Source of the DNA: Segatella copri | GTDB lineage: Bacteria > Bacteroidota > Bacteroidia > Bacteroidales > Bacteroidaceae | DNA length: 64,000 nt | NCBI RefSeq assembly: GCF_015074785.1 | Contig: NZ_CP042464.1 | Location: forward strand, 1,612,001 to 1,676,000 | Direction of reading: 5' to 3' | Shown here: positions 1 through 9,016 of the stretch, piece by piece | Layout of the letters: each line of letters begins with the position of its first letter | Numbering within the stretch: position 1 is the stretch's first letter | Notes under the pieces: generated by a model | Told to the model about the DNA's origin: nothing | Seen by the model: the letters and a program-made list of their open reading frames with translations, nothing else | Database searches by the model: none | Program-made: the position numbers and the translations under genes

Positions 1-2
1 CT

Positions 3-281
3 CTCGGCGTAAATGCTCCTGAGATTGTTCCTACACAGGCTATGCGTCAGGAAGCATTCGACAATTGGGAGACAACTGATGACCACGGTATGCACATCTA
101 CGGTATCGCTAAGGATCAGAACGGCAAGGAGTACTACATGGTTAAGAACTCTTGGGGCGAGTATGGTGACTACAAGGGAACCTGGTACATGACCAAGGCT
201 TTCGTAGCCTACAAGACTATGGACTTCATGGTTAACAAGAACGCCCTTCCTAAGGACATCCGCAAGAAGCTCGGAATCTAG
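3..281 (+). CDS. pepC: C1 family aminopeptidase C (bleomycin hydrolase type), C-terminal part
   Basis: The reading frame is open from the window edge and ends at 281, so only about the last 92 residues are present. Papain-fold bleomycin hydrolases (PepC) are cytosolic cysteine aminopeptidases that remove N-terminal residues from peptides. Two of the three catalytic elements are visible: the His in GMHIYG and the Asn in KNSWGEYG. The active-site Cys would lie upstream of the window. The protein ends in a charged tail typical of the family. A strong terminator follows directly, so this is the last gene of its transcript. Confidence 0.85.
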   Translation, partial: LGVNAPEIVPTQAMRQEAFDNWETTDDHGMHIYGIAKDQNGKEYYMVKNSWGEYGDYKGTWYMTKAFVAYKTMDFMVNKNALPKDIRKKLGI

Positions 282-291
282 GAGAGTTTTA

Positions 292-325
292 ATAGTTAAA
301 AGTTATAGTTAACAGTCTATAGGTT
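292..325 (+). repeat. Degenerate 7-bp-period array (AWARGTT type)
   Basis: About five imperfect heptamers of the form AATAGTT/AAAAGTT/ATAGTTA lie between the aminopeptidase stop codon and its terminator. The array belongs to the heptamer class found at many gene ends in this window. Confidence 0.55.
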
Positions 326-361
326 TTCTATGGACATTCTCCTAAACAAAAATATTCAAGG

Positions 362-394
362 GGCAGCAAACCGATGAGTTTGCTGCCTTTTTTG
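362..394 (+). terminator. Intrinsic terminator after the aminopeptidase gene
   Basis: A perfect 10-bp stem, GGCAGCAAAC (362-371) with GTTTGCTGCC (378-387), has a 6-nt loop and is followed by seven T residues. Confidence 0.9.
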
Positions 395-513
395 TTGCCA
401 AGAAAATCTCTTATTCACTTATTTTGGGTTGCCAACAAGTCTTATTTTTACTTATTTCTAGGTAATTTAATAAAATTCCTCCCTAAACATTTCCTTTTGT
501 CATTTTATTTTCG

Positions 514-521
514 TAACTTTG
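514..521 (+). promoter_or_regulatory. Probable -7 box of the recJ promoter
   Basis: TAACTTTG matches the Bacteroidetes TAnnTTTG box and lies 25 nt before the recJ start. I see no good -33 box at the usual 19-bp spacing, so only the -7 box is called. Confidence 0.45.
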
Positions 522-546
522 GGGGCAGAAATAAAAAATAATTAAA

Positions 547-2268
547 ATGCATTTTAAATGGAATTACGAATCACCAACACCTGAACAGCAAAAAGCAGCT
601 GAAGAATTAGGCGCCAAGCTAAATATGAGCCCAGTTCTTGCCCATTTGCTCATCAAGCGCGAGATTACGACAGAGTCTGCAGCCAAACGGTTCTTCCGTC
701 CACAACTCTCAGATCTCATCAATCCATTCCTGATGAAAGACATGGATATTGCCGTAGACCGCCTGAACGATGCTATGGGTAGAAAGGAACGTATCCTTGT
801 TTACGGAGACTATGACGTAGACGGATGCACCGCCGTTGCCCTGGTGTACAAATTCTTGCAGCAATTCTATTCAAACATCGACTACTACATTCCCGACCGC
901 TACGACGAAGGTTACGGAGTGAGTAAGAAAGGAATAGATTTTGCTCATCAGACTGGTGTAAAACTGATTATTATTCTAGACTGCGGAATCAAGGCTATTC
1001 AGGAGATAGAATATGCCAAGAGTCTGGGAATAGACTTCATCATCTGCGACCATCACGTTCCTGACGATGTGATGCCACCTGCTGTGGCCATACTCAATCC
1101 GAAGCGTCCTGACGATCCATTCCCATTCAAGCATCTCTGCGGATGCGGTGTAGGATTCAAGTTTATGCAGGCTTTTGCCAAGAACAACAACATTCCGTTC
1201 TCCAGGCTCATTCCTCTGCTCGACTTCTGCGCCGTGAGTATTGCTGCCGACATTGTGCCGGTGGTAGATGAGAACAGAATACTCGCCTTCCATGGCCTTA
1301 AGTTGCTGAATACCAACCCAAGTATCGGTCTGAAATCCATCATCGACATCTGCGGACTGAACGGACGCGAACTCTCTATGAGCGATATTGTGTTCAAGAT
1401 TGGTCCCCGCATCAATGCTTCAGGCAGAATGGAGAACGGCAAGCTGAGCGTAGATCTGCTGGTAGAAAGAGACTATTCCTCAGCCCTGCGCATGGCCAGA
1501 CACATCAATGAGTACAATGAGCAGCGCAAAGACATAGACAAGCAGATGACTGAAGAAGCCAACGGCATCGTATCGCGTCTGGAAAGCATGAAACACAATT
1601 CCAGCATAGTGCTCTATGATGAAGGCTGGAAAAAGGGAGTCATTGGCATTGTTGCTTCCCGACTCACCGAAATCTACTTCCGCCCTACCATTGTTCTGAC
1701 CCGGGATGGTGATATGGCTACAGGTTCAGCACGTAGCGTAACGGGATTTGACATCTACTCAGCCATCAAGAGTTGCCGCGACCTCCTGCTCAATTTCGGT
1801 GGTCATACCTATGCTGCCGGACTTACCTTGAAGTGGGATAAGGTTAGAGAGTTCAGAGACAGGTTCCAGCATTATGTAGAAGAGCATATTTCGCCTCAAC
1901 AGACAGAACCGGTGCTCAACATAGATGCTGAAATAGACTTTAAAGACATTACCAAGCATCTGCAGGCCGACTTGAAGCGCTTCTCTCCTTTCGGTCCATG
2001 TAACCAGAAACCTATTTTCTGCACCAACCGGGTATATGATTATGGTACCAGCAAGGTGGTGGGCAGAGAACAGGAACACATCAAGTTGGAACTGGTAGAC
2101 TCAAAATCGAGCACGGTCTTAAACGGCATCGCTTTCGGTCAGAGTGCAGCTGCCCGCTACATCAAGAGTAAGCGAAGTTTCGACATAGCCTTCACCATAG
2201 AAGAGAATATTTTTAAGAAAAACCAAGTTCAACTTCAGATAGAAGACATCCGTCCAAACGAAGGATGA
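547..2268 (+). CDS. recJ: Single-stranded-DNA-specific exonuclease RecJ
   Basis: RecJ is a 5'-to-3' single-strand DNA exonuclease acting in recombination and mismatch repair. At 573 residues it has the usual length. DHH-family signatures are clear: the metal-binding YGDYDVDG at residues 86-93, the DHH triad at 168-170, and the DHHA1 motif GGHTYAAG near residue 418. The C-terminal part fits the RecJ OB-fold region. The ATG at 547 follows an A-rich leader typical of this organism, without a strong Shine-Dalgarno sequence. recQ follows 116 bp downstream on the same strand. RecQ unwinding with RecJ digestion is a known resection pair, so the two are probably co-expressed. Confidence 0.96.
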   Translation: MHFKWNYESPTPEQQKAAEELGAKLNMSPVLAHLLIKREITTESAAKRFFRPQLSDLINPFLMKDMDIAVDRLNDAMGRKERILVYGDYDVDGCTAVALVYKFLQQFYSNIDYYIPDRYDEGYGVSKKGIDFAHQTGVKLIIILDCGIKAIQEIEYAKSLGIDFIICDHHVPDDVMPPAVAILNPKRPDDPFPFKHLCGCGVGFKFMQAFAKNNNIPFSRLIPLLDFCAVSIAADIVPVVDENRILAFHGLKLLNTNPSIGLKSIIDICGLNGRELSMSDIVFKIGPRINASGRMENGKLSVDLLVERDYSSALRMARHINEYNEQRKDIDKQMTEEANGIVSRLESMKHNSSIVLYDEGWKKGVIGIVASRLTEIYFRPTIVLTRDGDMATGSARSVTGFDIYSAIKSCRDLLLNFGGHTYAAGLTLKWDKVREFRDRFQHYVEEHISPQQTEPVLNIDAEIDFKDITKHLQADLKRFSPFGPCNQKPIFCTNRVYDYGTSKVVGREQEHIKLELVDSKSSTVLNGIAFGQSAAARYIKSKRSFDIAFTIEENIFKKNQVQLQIEDIRPNEG

Positions 2269-2384
2269 GGTACTTAGCCCTATGCATGGATTAGGCACTG
2301 ATTACTCGGATTACACGGATTTGTAGAGCAAAATCCGTCAGGACGCAAAAGCATCGAAATCTGCAAGGGCAAAAGTTTCAAAAA

Positions 2385-4280
2385 ATGGCAGATAAATATC
2401 AAGAAATACTACGTACATATTGGGGGTATCCTGACTTTCGCGGCATACAACGAGACATCATCGAGAGTATAGCCCGAGGTGAGGATACCCTCGGTCTTAT
2501 GCCTACAGGTGGCGGTAAATCCATCACCTTCCAGGTTCCAGCCCTTGCCCAAAAGGGCGTCTGTATTGTGGTAACTCCACTCATTGCGCTGATGAAGGAT
2601 CAGGTACAGCATCTCAAGGCCCGCAACATCCTGGCTGAAGCCATCTACACAGGATTGTCGCGCCAAGAGATTCTCCGAATATTGGAAAATTGTATTTTCG
2701 GTGAAATCAAGTTTCTGTATGTTTCACCAGAACGTCTTTCTTCAGAATTGTTCCAAACTAAACTGCGCCACATTCCGGTGAGTTTCATCACGGTAGATGA
2801 AGCTCACTGCATCAGCCAGTGGGGTTACGATTTCCGCCCGTCTTATCTCGAAATTGCAAAAATAAGAGATATGAAGCCCGGTGTACCAGTCCTTGCTCTT
2901 ACGGCTACGGCCACTCCCGATGTAGTAGAAGATATCCAGAACCAGCTTCACTTCAAGAAGCAAAACGTATTTAAAATGAGTTTTGCCCGCAAGAATCTTG
3001 CCTATGTGGTGCGCACCACCAACGACAAGTTGACCGAAATGGTTCATATCCTACAGTGTACCCAAGGCTCAGCAATCATTTACGCGAGAAGCCGAAAACG
3101 AACCAAGGAGATGGCAGAACTTCTGAACAAACAAGGTATTTCTGCTACATTTTACCATGCCGGACTGGATTCCGACGTGAAGGATATCCGACAGAAGAAC
3201 TGGCAAAATGACGAGATAAGGGTAATGGTAGCAACCAATGCTTTCGGCATGGGAATAGACAAGTCAGATGTGAGAATGGTAATTCATATAGATTGTCCAG
3301 ACTCACTGGAAGCCTATTTTCAAGAGGCGGGACGAGGCGGAAGAGACGGCGAAAAGGCTTATGCTGTGCTGCTCTACAACCAGAGCGATGAAAACAAACT
3401 CATGAAACGCATAGACGAAACCTTCCCAGACAAAGAATTCATCAAAGACGTTTACGAGCATCTTGCTTACTTTTTCCAGGTGGCAGTTGGAAGCGGAATG
3501 GAACAGACTTTCATGTTCGAGATAGAGAAGTTCTGCTTCACCTACAAGTACTTCCCTACTCGCGTAGACTCGGCTCTGCGCATTCTGGAGCGCTCAGGCT
3601 ATATCCACTACGAGGACAATCCTGACGGAAAAGCAAGAATCAGATTTAACATCAGCCGAAATGATCTCTATCTGCTAGAGAATGTTTCGGAGAAGGAAGA
3701 GTCTGTTATTACGGGGCTTCTGCGTAATTACGGCGGTCTGTTTACCGACTATGTTTACATTGATGAGTCGCTGATAGAGCGTGTAAGCGAACTAAACCGT
3801 CAGCAGGTATACATGATTCTGAAAAATCTGAGTGCCCGCCACATCATCGACTTCATTCCCCGCCGCAAGACACCTTATATCAGCTACACGCGTCCTAGGG
3901 AAGATGGTTTCAGAGTTATCATCCCTGAGGAGGTATGGGAAGTACGCAAGAAACAGTTTACTGCCCACATCAAGAGCATTATCAGTTATGCAAAGAACGA
4001 CAGCATCTGCCGTTCGCGCCAGCTTCTGAGTTATTTTGGCGAAAAAACGAAAATGAAGGACGACTGCGGGATATGTGATGTCTGCATAGACCACAAAATA
4101 CCCCAGAAGCAAACTATTATATCAGAAATTCTAGACTTGCTGAAAGACGGAAAGCCACATGACATTACAGAACTAAACCAACTGAAATATGATTCAGAAG
4201 ATATGGCTGCAGTTCTTGAAGAAATGGTTGCAGAGAATATGTTTTATGTCGAGGGAGACAAAATCGTTCATGACCCATAA
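2385..4280 (+). CDS. recQ: ATP-dependent DNA helicase RecQ
   Basis: RecQ is a superfamily 2, 3'-to-5' DNA helicase. The Walker A motif TGGGKS lies at residues 41-46, the DEAH box (VDEAHCISQWG) near 138, and the arginine-finger segment EAGRGGRDG in the second RecA domain. The RecQ zinc cluster is visible near residues 545-570 as a Cys followed by CGICDVC. A winged-helix RQC-like region and a short C-terminal tail follow, with no obvious HRDC domain. At 631 residues it has the length of RecQ forms with a reduced C-terminus. It lies just downstream of recJ and is convergent with the ilv cluster, separated by a bidirectional terminator. Confidence 0.95.
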   Translation: MADKYQEILRTYWGYPDFRGIQRDIIESIARGEDTLGLMPTGGGKSITFQVPALAQKGVCIVVTPLIALMKDQVQHLKARNILAEAIYTGLSRQEILRILENCIFGEIKFLYVSPERLSSELFQTKLRHIPVSFITVDEAHCISQWGYDFRPSYLEIAKIRDMKPGVPVLALTATATPDVVEDIQNQLHFKKQNVFKMSFARKNLAYVVRTTNDKLTEMVHILQCTQGSAIIYARSRKRTKEMAELLNKQGISATFYHAGLDSDVKDIRQKNWQNDEIRVMVATNAFGMGIDKSDVRMVIHIDCPDSLEAYFQEAGRGGRDGEKAYAVLLYNQSDENKLMKRIDETFPDKEFIKDVYEHLAYFFQVAVGSGMEQTFMFEIEKFCFTYKYFPTRVDSALRILERSGYIHYEDNPDGKARIRFNISRNDLYLLENVSEKEESVITGLLRNYGGLFTDYVYIDESLIERVSELNRQQVYMILKNLSARHIIDFIPRRKTPYISYTRPREDGFRVIIPEEVWEVRKKQFTAHIKSIISYAKNDSICRSRQLLSYFGEKTKMKDDCGICDVCIDHKIPQKQTIISEILDLLKDGKPHDITELNQLKYDSEDMAAVLEEMVAENMFYVEGDKIVHDP

Positions 4281-4364
4281 ATGAAATAGCAGAAAGGTGT
4301 ATCATAAGTTATACTTTATGAGCCCGCTCCCATATGAAATCACTAAAGCCCCTTATAAACAGAA

Positions 4365-4399
4365 AAAAGGGAACGACACCTCTCGGGCCATTCCCTTTT
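4365..4399. terminator. Bidirectional terminator between recQ and ilvC
   Basis: AAAAGGGAA (4365-4373) pairs with TTCCCTTTT (4391-4399). An A-run on one side and a T-run on the other let it work for both convergent genes. Confidence 0.8.
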
Positions 4400-4422
4400 C
4401 AACATTATGTACGAGAAAAAAA

Positions 4423-5466
4423 TTAGTTATTCTCAGGGCGAAGTTTACGAACTGTAACACCAGCCTGCCACATTTCCTTGTTGCGCATAGCCTCGAGTTC
4501 AGCGTTCAACTTCTCGCGGTAATCAGCCTGAGAGTTCTTGTCGATAGAAATCTGAGCCTCGTTACCAGTCTTTACAGAGTAGTACAACCACTCCATTACA
4601 GGCTTGATAGCCTCACGGAAACGAGGAGCCCAGTCAAGAGCACCACGCTGAGCTGTTGTTGAACAGTTAGCATACATCCAATCCATACCCTTAGCACCGA
4701 AGAGAGGGCCAAGGCTCTGTGTGAGCTCCTCAACAGTCTCGTTGAAAGCCTCAGATGGTGAGTGACCATTCTCGCGGAGCACGTCATACTGTGCCTCCAA
4801 CAATCCCTCAATTGCACCCATCAATGAGCCACGCTCACCTGTGAGGTCAGAAGTAGCCTCACGCTGGAATGTTGTCTTGAACAAATAACCGGCACCGATA
4901 CCGATACCGAAGGCAATAGTCTTCTCCTCTGCCTTGCCAGATGCATCCTGATATACAGCGTAAGAGCAGTTCAAACCACGACCCTCGCAGAACATAGTGC
5001 GGAGAGAAGTACCAGAACCCTTAGGAGCAACCATGATTACATCAATATCCTTTGGTGGAACAACGCCTGTGCGGTCGCTCCAGTTGATAGCGAAACCATG
5101 TGAATAATACAAAGTCTTACCTGCTGTGAGGTGTGGCTTAATCTTTGGCCAGCATGCAATCTGACCGGCATCAGAAAGCAACATACAGATGATAGTACCC
5201 TTTTCAGCAGCTTCCTCGATAGAGAACAATGTCTTACCAGGAACCCAACCATCCTTCAGACACTTCTCGTAGGTCTTACCCTGACGCTGTCCGACGATGA
5301 CGTTGAAACCATTATCGCGAAGGTTACAAGCCTGACCAGGACCCTGGATACCATAACCGATAACTGCGATTGTTTCGTTCTTCAATACTTCACGTGCTTT
5401 CTCCAATGAAAATTCATGACTGGTGACAACAGTTTCCATTACGCCACCGAAATTCATTTCTGCCAT
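4423..5466 (-). CDS. ilvC: Ketol-acid reductoisomerase
   Basis: IlvC carries out the NADPH-dependent isomeroreduction of acetolactate and acetohydroxybutyrate, the second common step of valine and isoleucine synthesis. The Rossmann glycine motif (GYGIQGPGQ) is near residues 37-45. The C-terminal all-helical domain carries the metal-binding acidic segments, such as SLMGAIEGLLEAQ. At 347 residues it fits the family. It is the last gene of the minus-strand ilv cluster but has its own good promoter and a leader of about 150 nt, so it can be expressed separately from ilvDBN. Confidence 0.96.
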   Translation of the reverse strand: MAEMNFGGVMETVVTSHEFSLEKAREVLKNETIAVIGYGIQGPGQACNLRDNGFNVIVGQRQGKTYEKCLKDGWVPGKTLFSIEEAAEKGTIICMLLSDAGQIACWPKIKPHLTAGKTLYYSHGFAINWSDRTGVVPPKDIDVIMVAPKGSGTSLRTMFCEGRGLNCSYAVYQDASGKAEEKTIAFGIGIGAGYLFKTTFQREATSDLTGERGSLMGAIEGLLEAQYDVLRENGHSPSEAFNETVEELTQSLGPLFGAKGMDWMYANCSTTAQRGALDWAPRFREAIKPVMEWLYYSVKTGNEAQISIDKNSQADYREKLNAELEAMRNKEMWQAGVTVRKLRPENN

Positions 5467-5623
5467 AATTTTTATTTTTTTTGTGCGGCTTGCCGTTTGT
5501 GGAGCCGCGGGTTATACTTGTCCATACGGATGCGAGCTGTATTCTTATCCAAAGAGAGCCTGTTTGATCCGTCCACCCCCTATCCAAGAAGGCGGCTCTG
5601 GGTTTATTCTTATTTTCTGAGTG

Positions 5624-5654
5624 CAAAGGTAAGCAAATAAAATGAAACCACCAA
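5624..5654 (-). promoter_or_regulatory. Promoter of ilvC
   Basis: On the minus strand, TTGG (5651-5654), 19 bp and TACCTTTG (5624-5631) give an exact match to the TTGG-N19-TAnnTTTG pattern seen across the window. The leader of about 150 nt contains an inverted repeat, GCGGCT/AGCCGC (5485-5508), without a U-run. Confidence 0.8.
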
Positions 5655-5663
5655 ATTTTTCTT

Positions 5664-6467
5664 TCAATTTTTAATAAATTTAGCCTTACTTCTTACAACT
5701 TCCACCTCATTTACGTCATTTTTGTCGGTTTTTGTTATCTTTATGCAGTATTCTTGCATTTTTTCTGCCTCACTTGTTTCTTCCAAATAGAAATGAAGTT
5801 GGTCTCCCTGGTGACTTTCTGCTACATAAGCTATCTCAAATCTTTGCAAAAAGTGATTTTTGTAATAATCCAGATCAAAGAGGTCGAGGATATGTTCGAT
5901 GTATTTCACCGAGTTGATGTGCCCGTTAACATCTACATCATGATAATAGGTGTCAATGGTTCTCACCAGCTTGGCATCCTTGCCCATTTTCACTCTCGAA
6001 CTTGCCTGGATAGGACAAGGTTTTTCCGAATCAATATATTCTTTGATGAGTCCGTCGTGAATTTCAAAAATATCAACAGGCTGTCGGGTTTCCGTATCAA
6101 TCATTGCCCACACGCTCTTGCCGTAGCCGTAAACCTTGGCTTCTTCGGATGATGATGTCTTGCCGCAGATTTTGAAATCTCGGGATGTGAAATATTTCAT
6201 GGCACTCTCGCACCAGGTTTCTACCACAAAGCGGTCGTAAGACTTCGGCATCTCTGTCATCTCAATGGCCAGTCGGCTGAGAACCCATGTCTTGTGTCGG
6301 GGCATGAGGTAGTTCATACCGAACCCGCGGTCGTTGCTGTGAAAATCGGCAGCATTGAGCAGATGATTTCCGAGATGCCCCATAAAGAGGTGGCTGCTGA
6401 AATCGCAGTGGAAAGGCTCCGATAGGAATTCGTAACGCCCTACCTTATCTAATATTTTCTGTTCCAT
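5664..6467 (-). CDS. Acyl-ACP thioesterase (FatA/FatB-like)
   Basis: The 267-residue double-hotdog protein resembles plant FatA/FatB and bacterial acyl-ACP thioesterases, which release fatty acids from acyl carrier protein. The catalytic region VNGHINSVKYIEH in the second half carries the conserved Asn and His. Early segments such as DRFVVETW fit the first hotdog fold. It lies between ilvN and ilvC. Placement of this family within ilv clusters is, as far as I recall, usual in Bacteroidales. A link to branched-chain fatty acid primers made from the same pathway is an inference. A terminator-like hairpin separates it from ilvN. Confidence 0.85.
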   Translation of the reverse strand: MEQKILDKVGRYEFLSEPFHCDFSSHLFMGHLGNHLLNAADFHSNDRGFGMNYLMPRHKTWVLSRLAIEMTEMPKSYDRFVVETWCESAMKYFTSRDFKICGKTSSSEEAKVYGYGKSVWAMIDTETRQPVDIFEIHDGLIKEYIDSEKPCPIQASSRVKMGKDAKLVRTIDTYYHDVDVNGHINSVKYIEHILDLFDLDYYKNHFLQRFEIAYVAESHQGDQLHFYLEETSEAEKMQEYCIKITKTDKNDVNEVEVVRSKAKFIKN

Positions 6468-6516
6468 AATATCTGTCTCGTCCTTTTATCTTGTTGTTTG
6501 TCTTGTTGTTTTAAAC

Positions 6517-6554
6517 CGAAAAAGCCCCCTGCTCCGCTAGTTTGAAGCCAGGGG
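6517..6554 (-). terminator. Intrinsic terminator after ilvN
   Basis: The minus strand reads CCCCTG (6549-6554) paired with CAGGGG (6526-6531), followed by a short U-run (about 6519-6523). It lies between ilvN and the thioesterase gene and would partly uncouple them. Confidence 0.6.
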
Positions 6555-6583
6555 AACAAAGGGCATCAAAATATGAAAGAAAT

Positions 6584-7129
6584 CTAATCTTCTGAATTCT
6601 GCTTGAGATAATCAGAGATGGGTTCGTCAAAACTTCTCGTTACAGCGATTCTGCCGCTTCGGGTATACTGAAGCAGGCAGTTGTAGCTGTTGAGCTGCTG
6701 GAAGAGGTCGGCGATGTCTTCGGTAAGTCCTGCCAGAAGCACGGTGCTGTAGGTAGGATTCACCTCCATCATGCGGGCATCATGCTTGCGGATGGTGCGC
6801 GAAACCTCTGGATTTTCTAGCAATACCGGAGTGGAAATCTTGAAGAGAGCCACTTCATGGATGAAGATCTGGTCGTCGGAGTAGTAATCGCTCTTCACCA
6901 CGTCAATCTTCTTCTCTATTGCCTTGTTGATTTTCTCAATCTGCTCTTCATCACTCCAAACCGTGATGGTATACTTGTGTATATTCTTGATACTGCTGGC
7001 CGAAACATTCAAGCTCTCGATGTTTACCTGTCTGCGAGTAAACACGGCGGTAATCTGATTCAGGATACCGGCAATGTTTTCTGAGTAAACAAGCAATGTA
7101 TATAATTTCTTTTCGTTGTTATTCTCCAT
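6584..7129 (-). CDS. ilvN: Acetolactate synthase small (regulatory) subunit
   Basis: IlvN is the regulatory partner of IlvB and mediates feedback control by branched-chain amino acids. The 181-residue protein has an N-terminal ACT domain (about residues 10-85; LVYSENIAGILNQI start) and a C-terminal ALS small-subunit domain (SRTIRKHDARMMEV region). It lies 88 bp downstream of ilvB in the same direction. The gap contains a small inverted repeat and a copy of the TATATATAATAAGGTRT motif discussed in the findings. Confidence 0.93.
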   Translation of the reverse strand: MENNNEKKLYTLLVYSENIAGILNQITAVFTRRQVNIESLNVSASSIKNIHKYTITVWSDEEQIEKINKAIEKKIDVVKSDYYSDDQIFIHEVALFKISTPVLLENPEVSRTIRKHDARMMEVNPTYSTVLLAGLTEDIADLFQQLNSYNCLLQYTRSGRIAVTRSFDEPISDYLKQNSED

Positions 7130-7217
7130 TTTTCCAAATTTTAAAATAATCGGTTACTTTTCGGAGGATGCTTCCTCATGAAGGAATTTACACCTTATTA
7201 TATATAGCCGAAAGCTT

Positions 7218-8933
7218 TTAATAATTCAACTCGAGTTGCATCTCATCTACACTCTTGCCCGGCAGCGTCATCGGAACGATGTCTTCATTCTCCTTGATGG
7301 CGCACTCCAACAGGTAAGGACCCTTGGTGCTGATCATCTTCTCCACCTTAGCCTGAAGGTCCTTGCGGTCTATTACCACATCGTATGGTATGCCGTAGGC
7401 CTTGGCAATCTCTGCATAATGAGGATTCATCATGTGGGTGAAGGAGTGACGGCCGCCGAACATCAGGTCTTGCCACTGGCGAACGTTGCCCAGATAGTTG
7501 TTGTTCAGCAGAATCATCTTTACCGGTGCCTGCTGCTCCATGATGGTGCCCAGTTCCTGGATGTTCATCTGGAAACCGCCGTCGCCGAAGAAACAGCAGA
7601 TGGTGCGATCGGGAGCTCCGAAGGTGGCACCGATGGCTGCCGGAAGGCCGAAGCCCATGGTTCCGAAACCACCACTGGTTACGATGCTCAGCTTCTTGGT
7701 AAACTTGAAGTAGCGGCTACTGATCATCTGGTTCTGACCTACGTCGTTTACGAGAACAGCCTCATTATGAGTAGCTTCCGTTACCACGTTGGTCACCTCG
7801 CCCATAAGCAGCGGTCCCTCTGTAGGGTGGATATCCTTCTCTATTACCTTTTCCTGTTCCTGCTGGCGGTATTCCTCGAAGGAATCTCTCCACTCGCGGT
7901 GAACATTCTTGTTCAGCAGACGGGTAATGGCTGGCAGACTCTGCTTGCAGTCGCCCACCACAGCCACATCTGTCTTGATAACCTTATCAATCTCAGCCTT
8001 GTCAATGTCCAGGTGAATAATCTTGGCCTGGGGAGCATACTTAGAAGGCACGCCTGTGATACGGTCGCTGAAACGCATACCGATGGCGATGAGCACATCA
8101 CACTCCTGGGTCTTCATGTTGGTAGCATAAGAACCGTGCATGCCGAGCATACCCATGTTGAGCGGGTGATTGCTAGGCAGGGCAGAAAGGCCGAGCAGGG
8201 TTCTGCCGGCAGGGATATCTGCCTTCTCGAGGAATTCGATGAGTTCATTATGTGCACCGCCAAGCTCTACTCCATGACCCACGAGGGCGAATGGTTTCTT
8301 GGCATTGTTGATGAGTTCGGCAGCTTCAGCCACCGCCTTTTCATCTATCGTAGGATAAGGGTTGTAAGATGTAACCTTCTCACATTTCACTGGTTCCCAC
8401 TCGCATGTAGCCACCTGCGCATTCTTTGTAAAGTCGAGCACCACAGGTCCCGGACGTCCGCTGCGGGCGATGTAGAAAGCACGGCTCACAGCCCATGCCA
8501 CATCCTCGGCACGGCGTATCTGGTAAGACCACTTGGAGATTGGCTGGGTAACACCCACGAGGTCTACCTCCTGGAAGGCATCGGTACCCAGGGCACCTAC
8601 GCCTACCTGTCCGGCGATGACTACGATTGGTGTAGAATCCATCATGGCATCAGCGATGCCGGTCAATGTATTTGTAGCTCCAGGACCACTAGTGACAAGA
8701 GTGACGCCCACTTCGCCGCTGACTCGGGCATAACCCTGTGCAGCGTGAGCAGCAGCCTGCTCGTGACGTACCAAGATGTGGTCAAACATCTTCTTTTCAC
8801 CTCTCGTGTAACCGTACAGTGCATCAAACACTGGCATGATGCTGCCGCCCGGATATCCGAAGATGGTTTTAACATCCTCGTTTTTCAGGGAGCGCATCAG
8901 TGCTTCGGCTCCTGTTATTACTTCTTTTGCCAT
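7218..8933 (-). CDS. ilvB: Acetolactate synthase large (catalytic) subunit
   Basis: IlvB is the thiamine-diphosphate enzyme that condenses two pyruvates, or pyruvate with 2-oxobutyrate, at the start of branched-chain synthesis. At 571 residues it has standard length. The activating Glu lies in HEQAAAHAAQGYAR. The FAD/central domain starts near GLSALPSNHPLNMGM. The ThDP-Mg motif GDGGFQMN...NNNYLG is present near residues 460-490. A large open frame on the opposite strand is only an antisense shadow. It is preceded by ilvD (83 bp) and followed by ilvN. Confidence 0.97.
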   Translation of the reverse strand: MAKEVITGAEALMRSLKNEDVKTIFGYPGGSIMPVFDALYGYTRGEKKMFDHILVRHEQAAAHAAQGYARVSGEVGVTLVTSGPGATNTLTGIADAMMDSTPIVVIAGQVGVGALGTDAFQEVDLVGVTQPISKWSYQIRRAEDVAWAVSRAFYIARSGRPGPVVLDFTKNAQVATCEWEPVKCEKVTSYNPYPTIDEKAVAEAAELINNAKKPFALVGHGVELGGAHNELIEFLEKADIPAGRTLLGLSALPSNHPLNMGMLGMHGSYATNMKTQECDVLIAIGMRFSDRITGVPSKYAPQAKIIHLDIDKAEIDKVIKTDVAVVGDCKQSLPAITRLLNKNVHREWRDSFEEYRQQEQEKVIEKDIHPTEGPLLMGEVTNVVTEATHNEAVLVNDVGQNQMISSRYFKFTKKLSIVTSGGFGTMGFGLPAAIGATFGAPDRTICCFFGDGGFQMNIQELGTIMEQQAPVKMILLNNNYLGNVRQWQDLMFGGRHSFTHMMNPHYAEIAKAYGIPYDVVIDRKDLQAKVEKMISTKGPYLLECAIKENEDIVPMTLPGKSVDEMQLELNY

Positions 8934-9016
8934 TTATATGTTATTATTCTGAATAATTCAAAAACTTTTCTTTTCTCAAAGACTCTAAAAACTGTCTTTT
9001 CAAAGACTCTCGAAGA

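Noticed and set aside
5414..5626. 70-residue frame covering the ilvC leader
   Set aside because: It begins with a TTG inside the -7 promoter box and overlaps ilvC out of frame.
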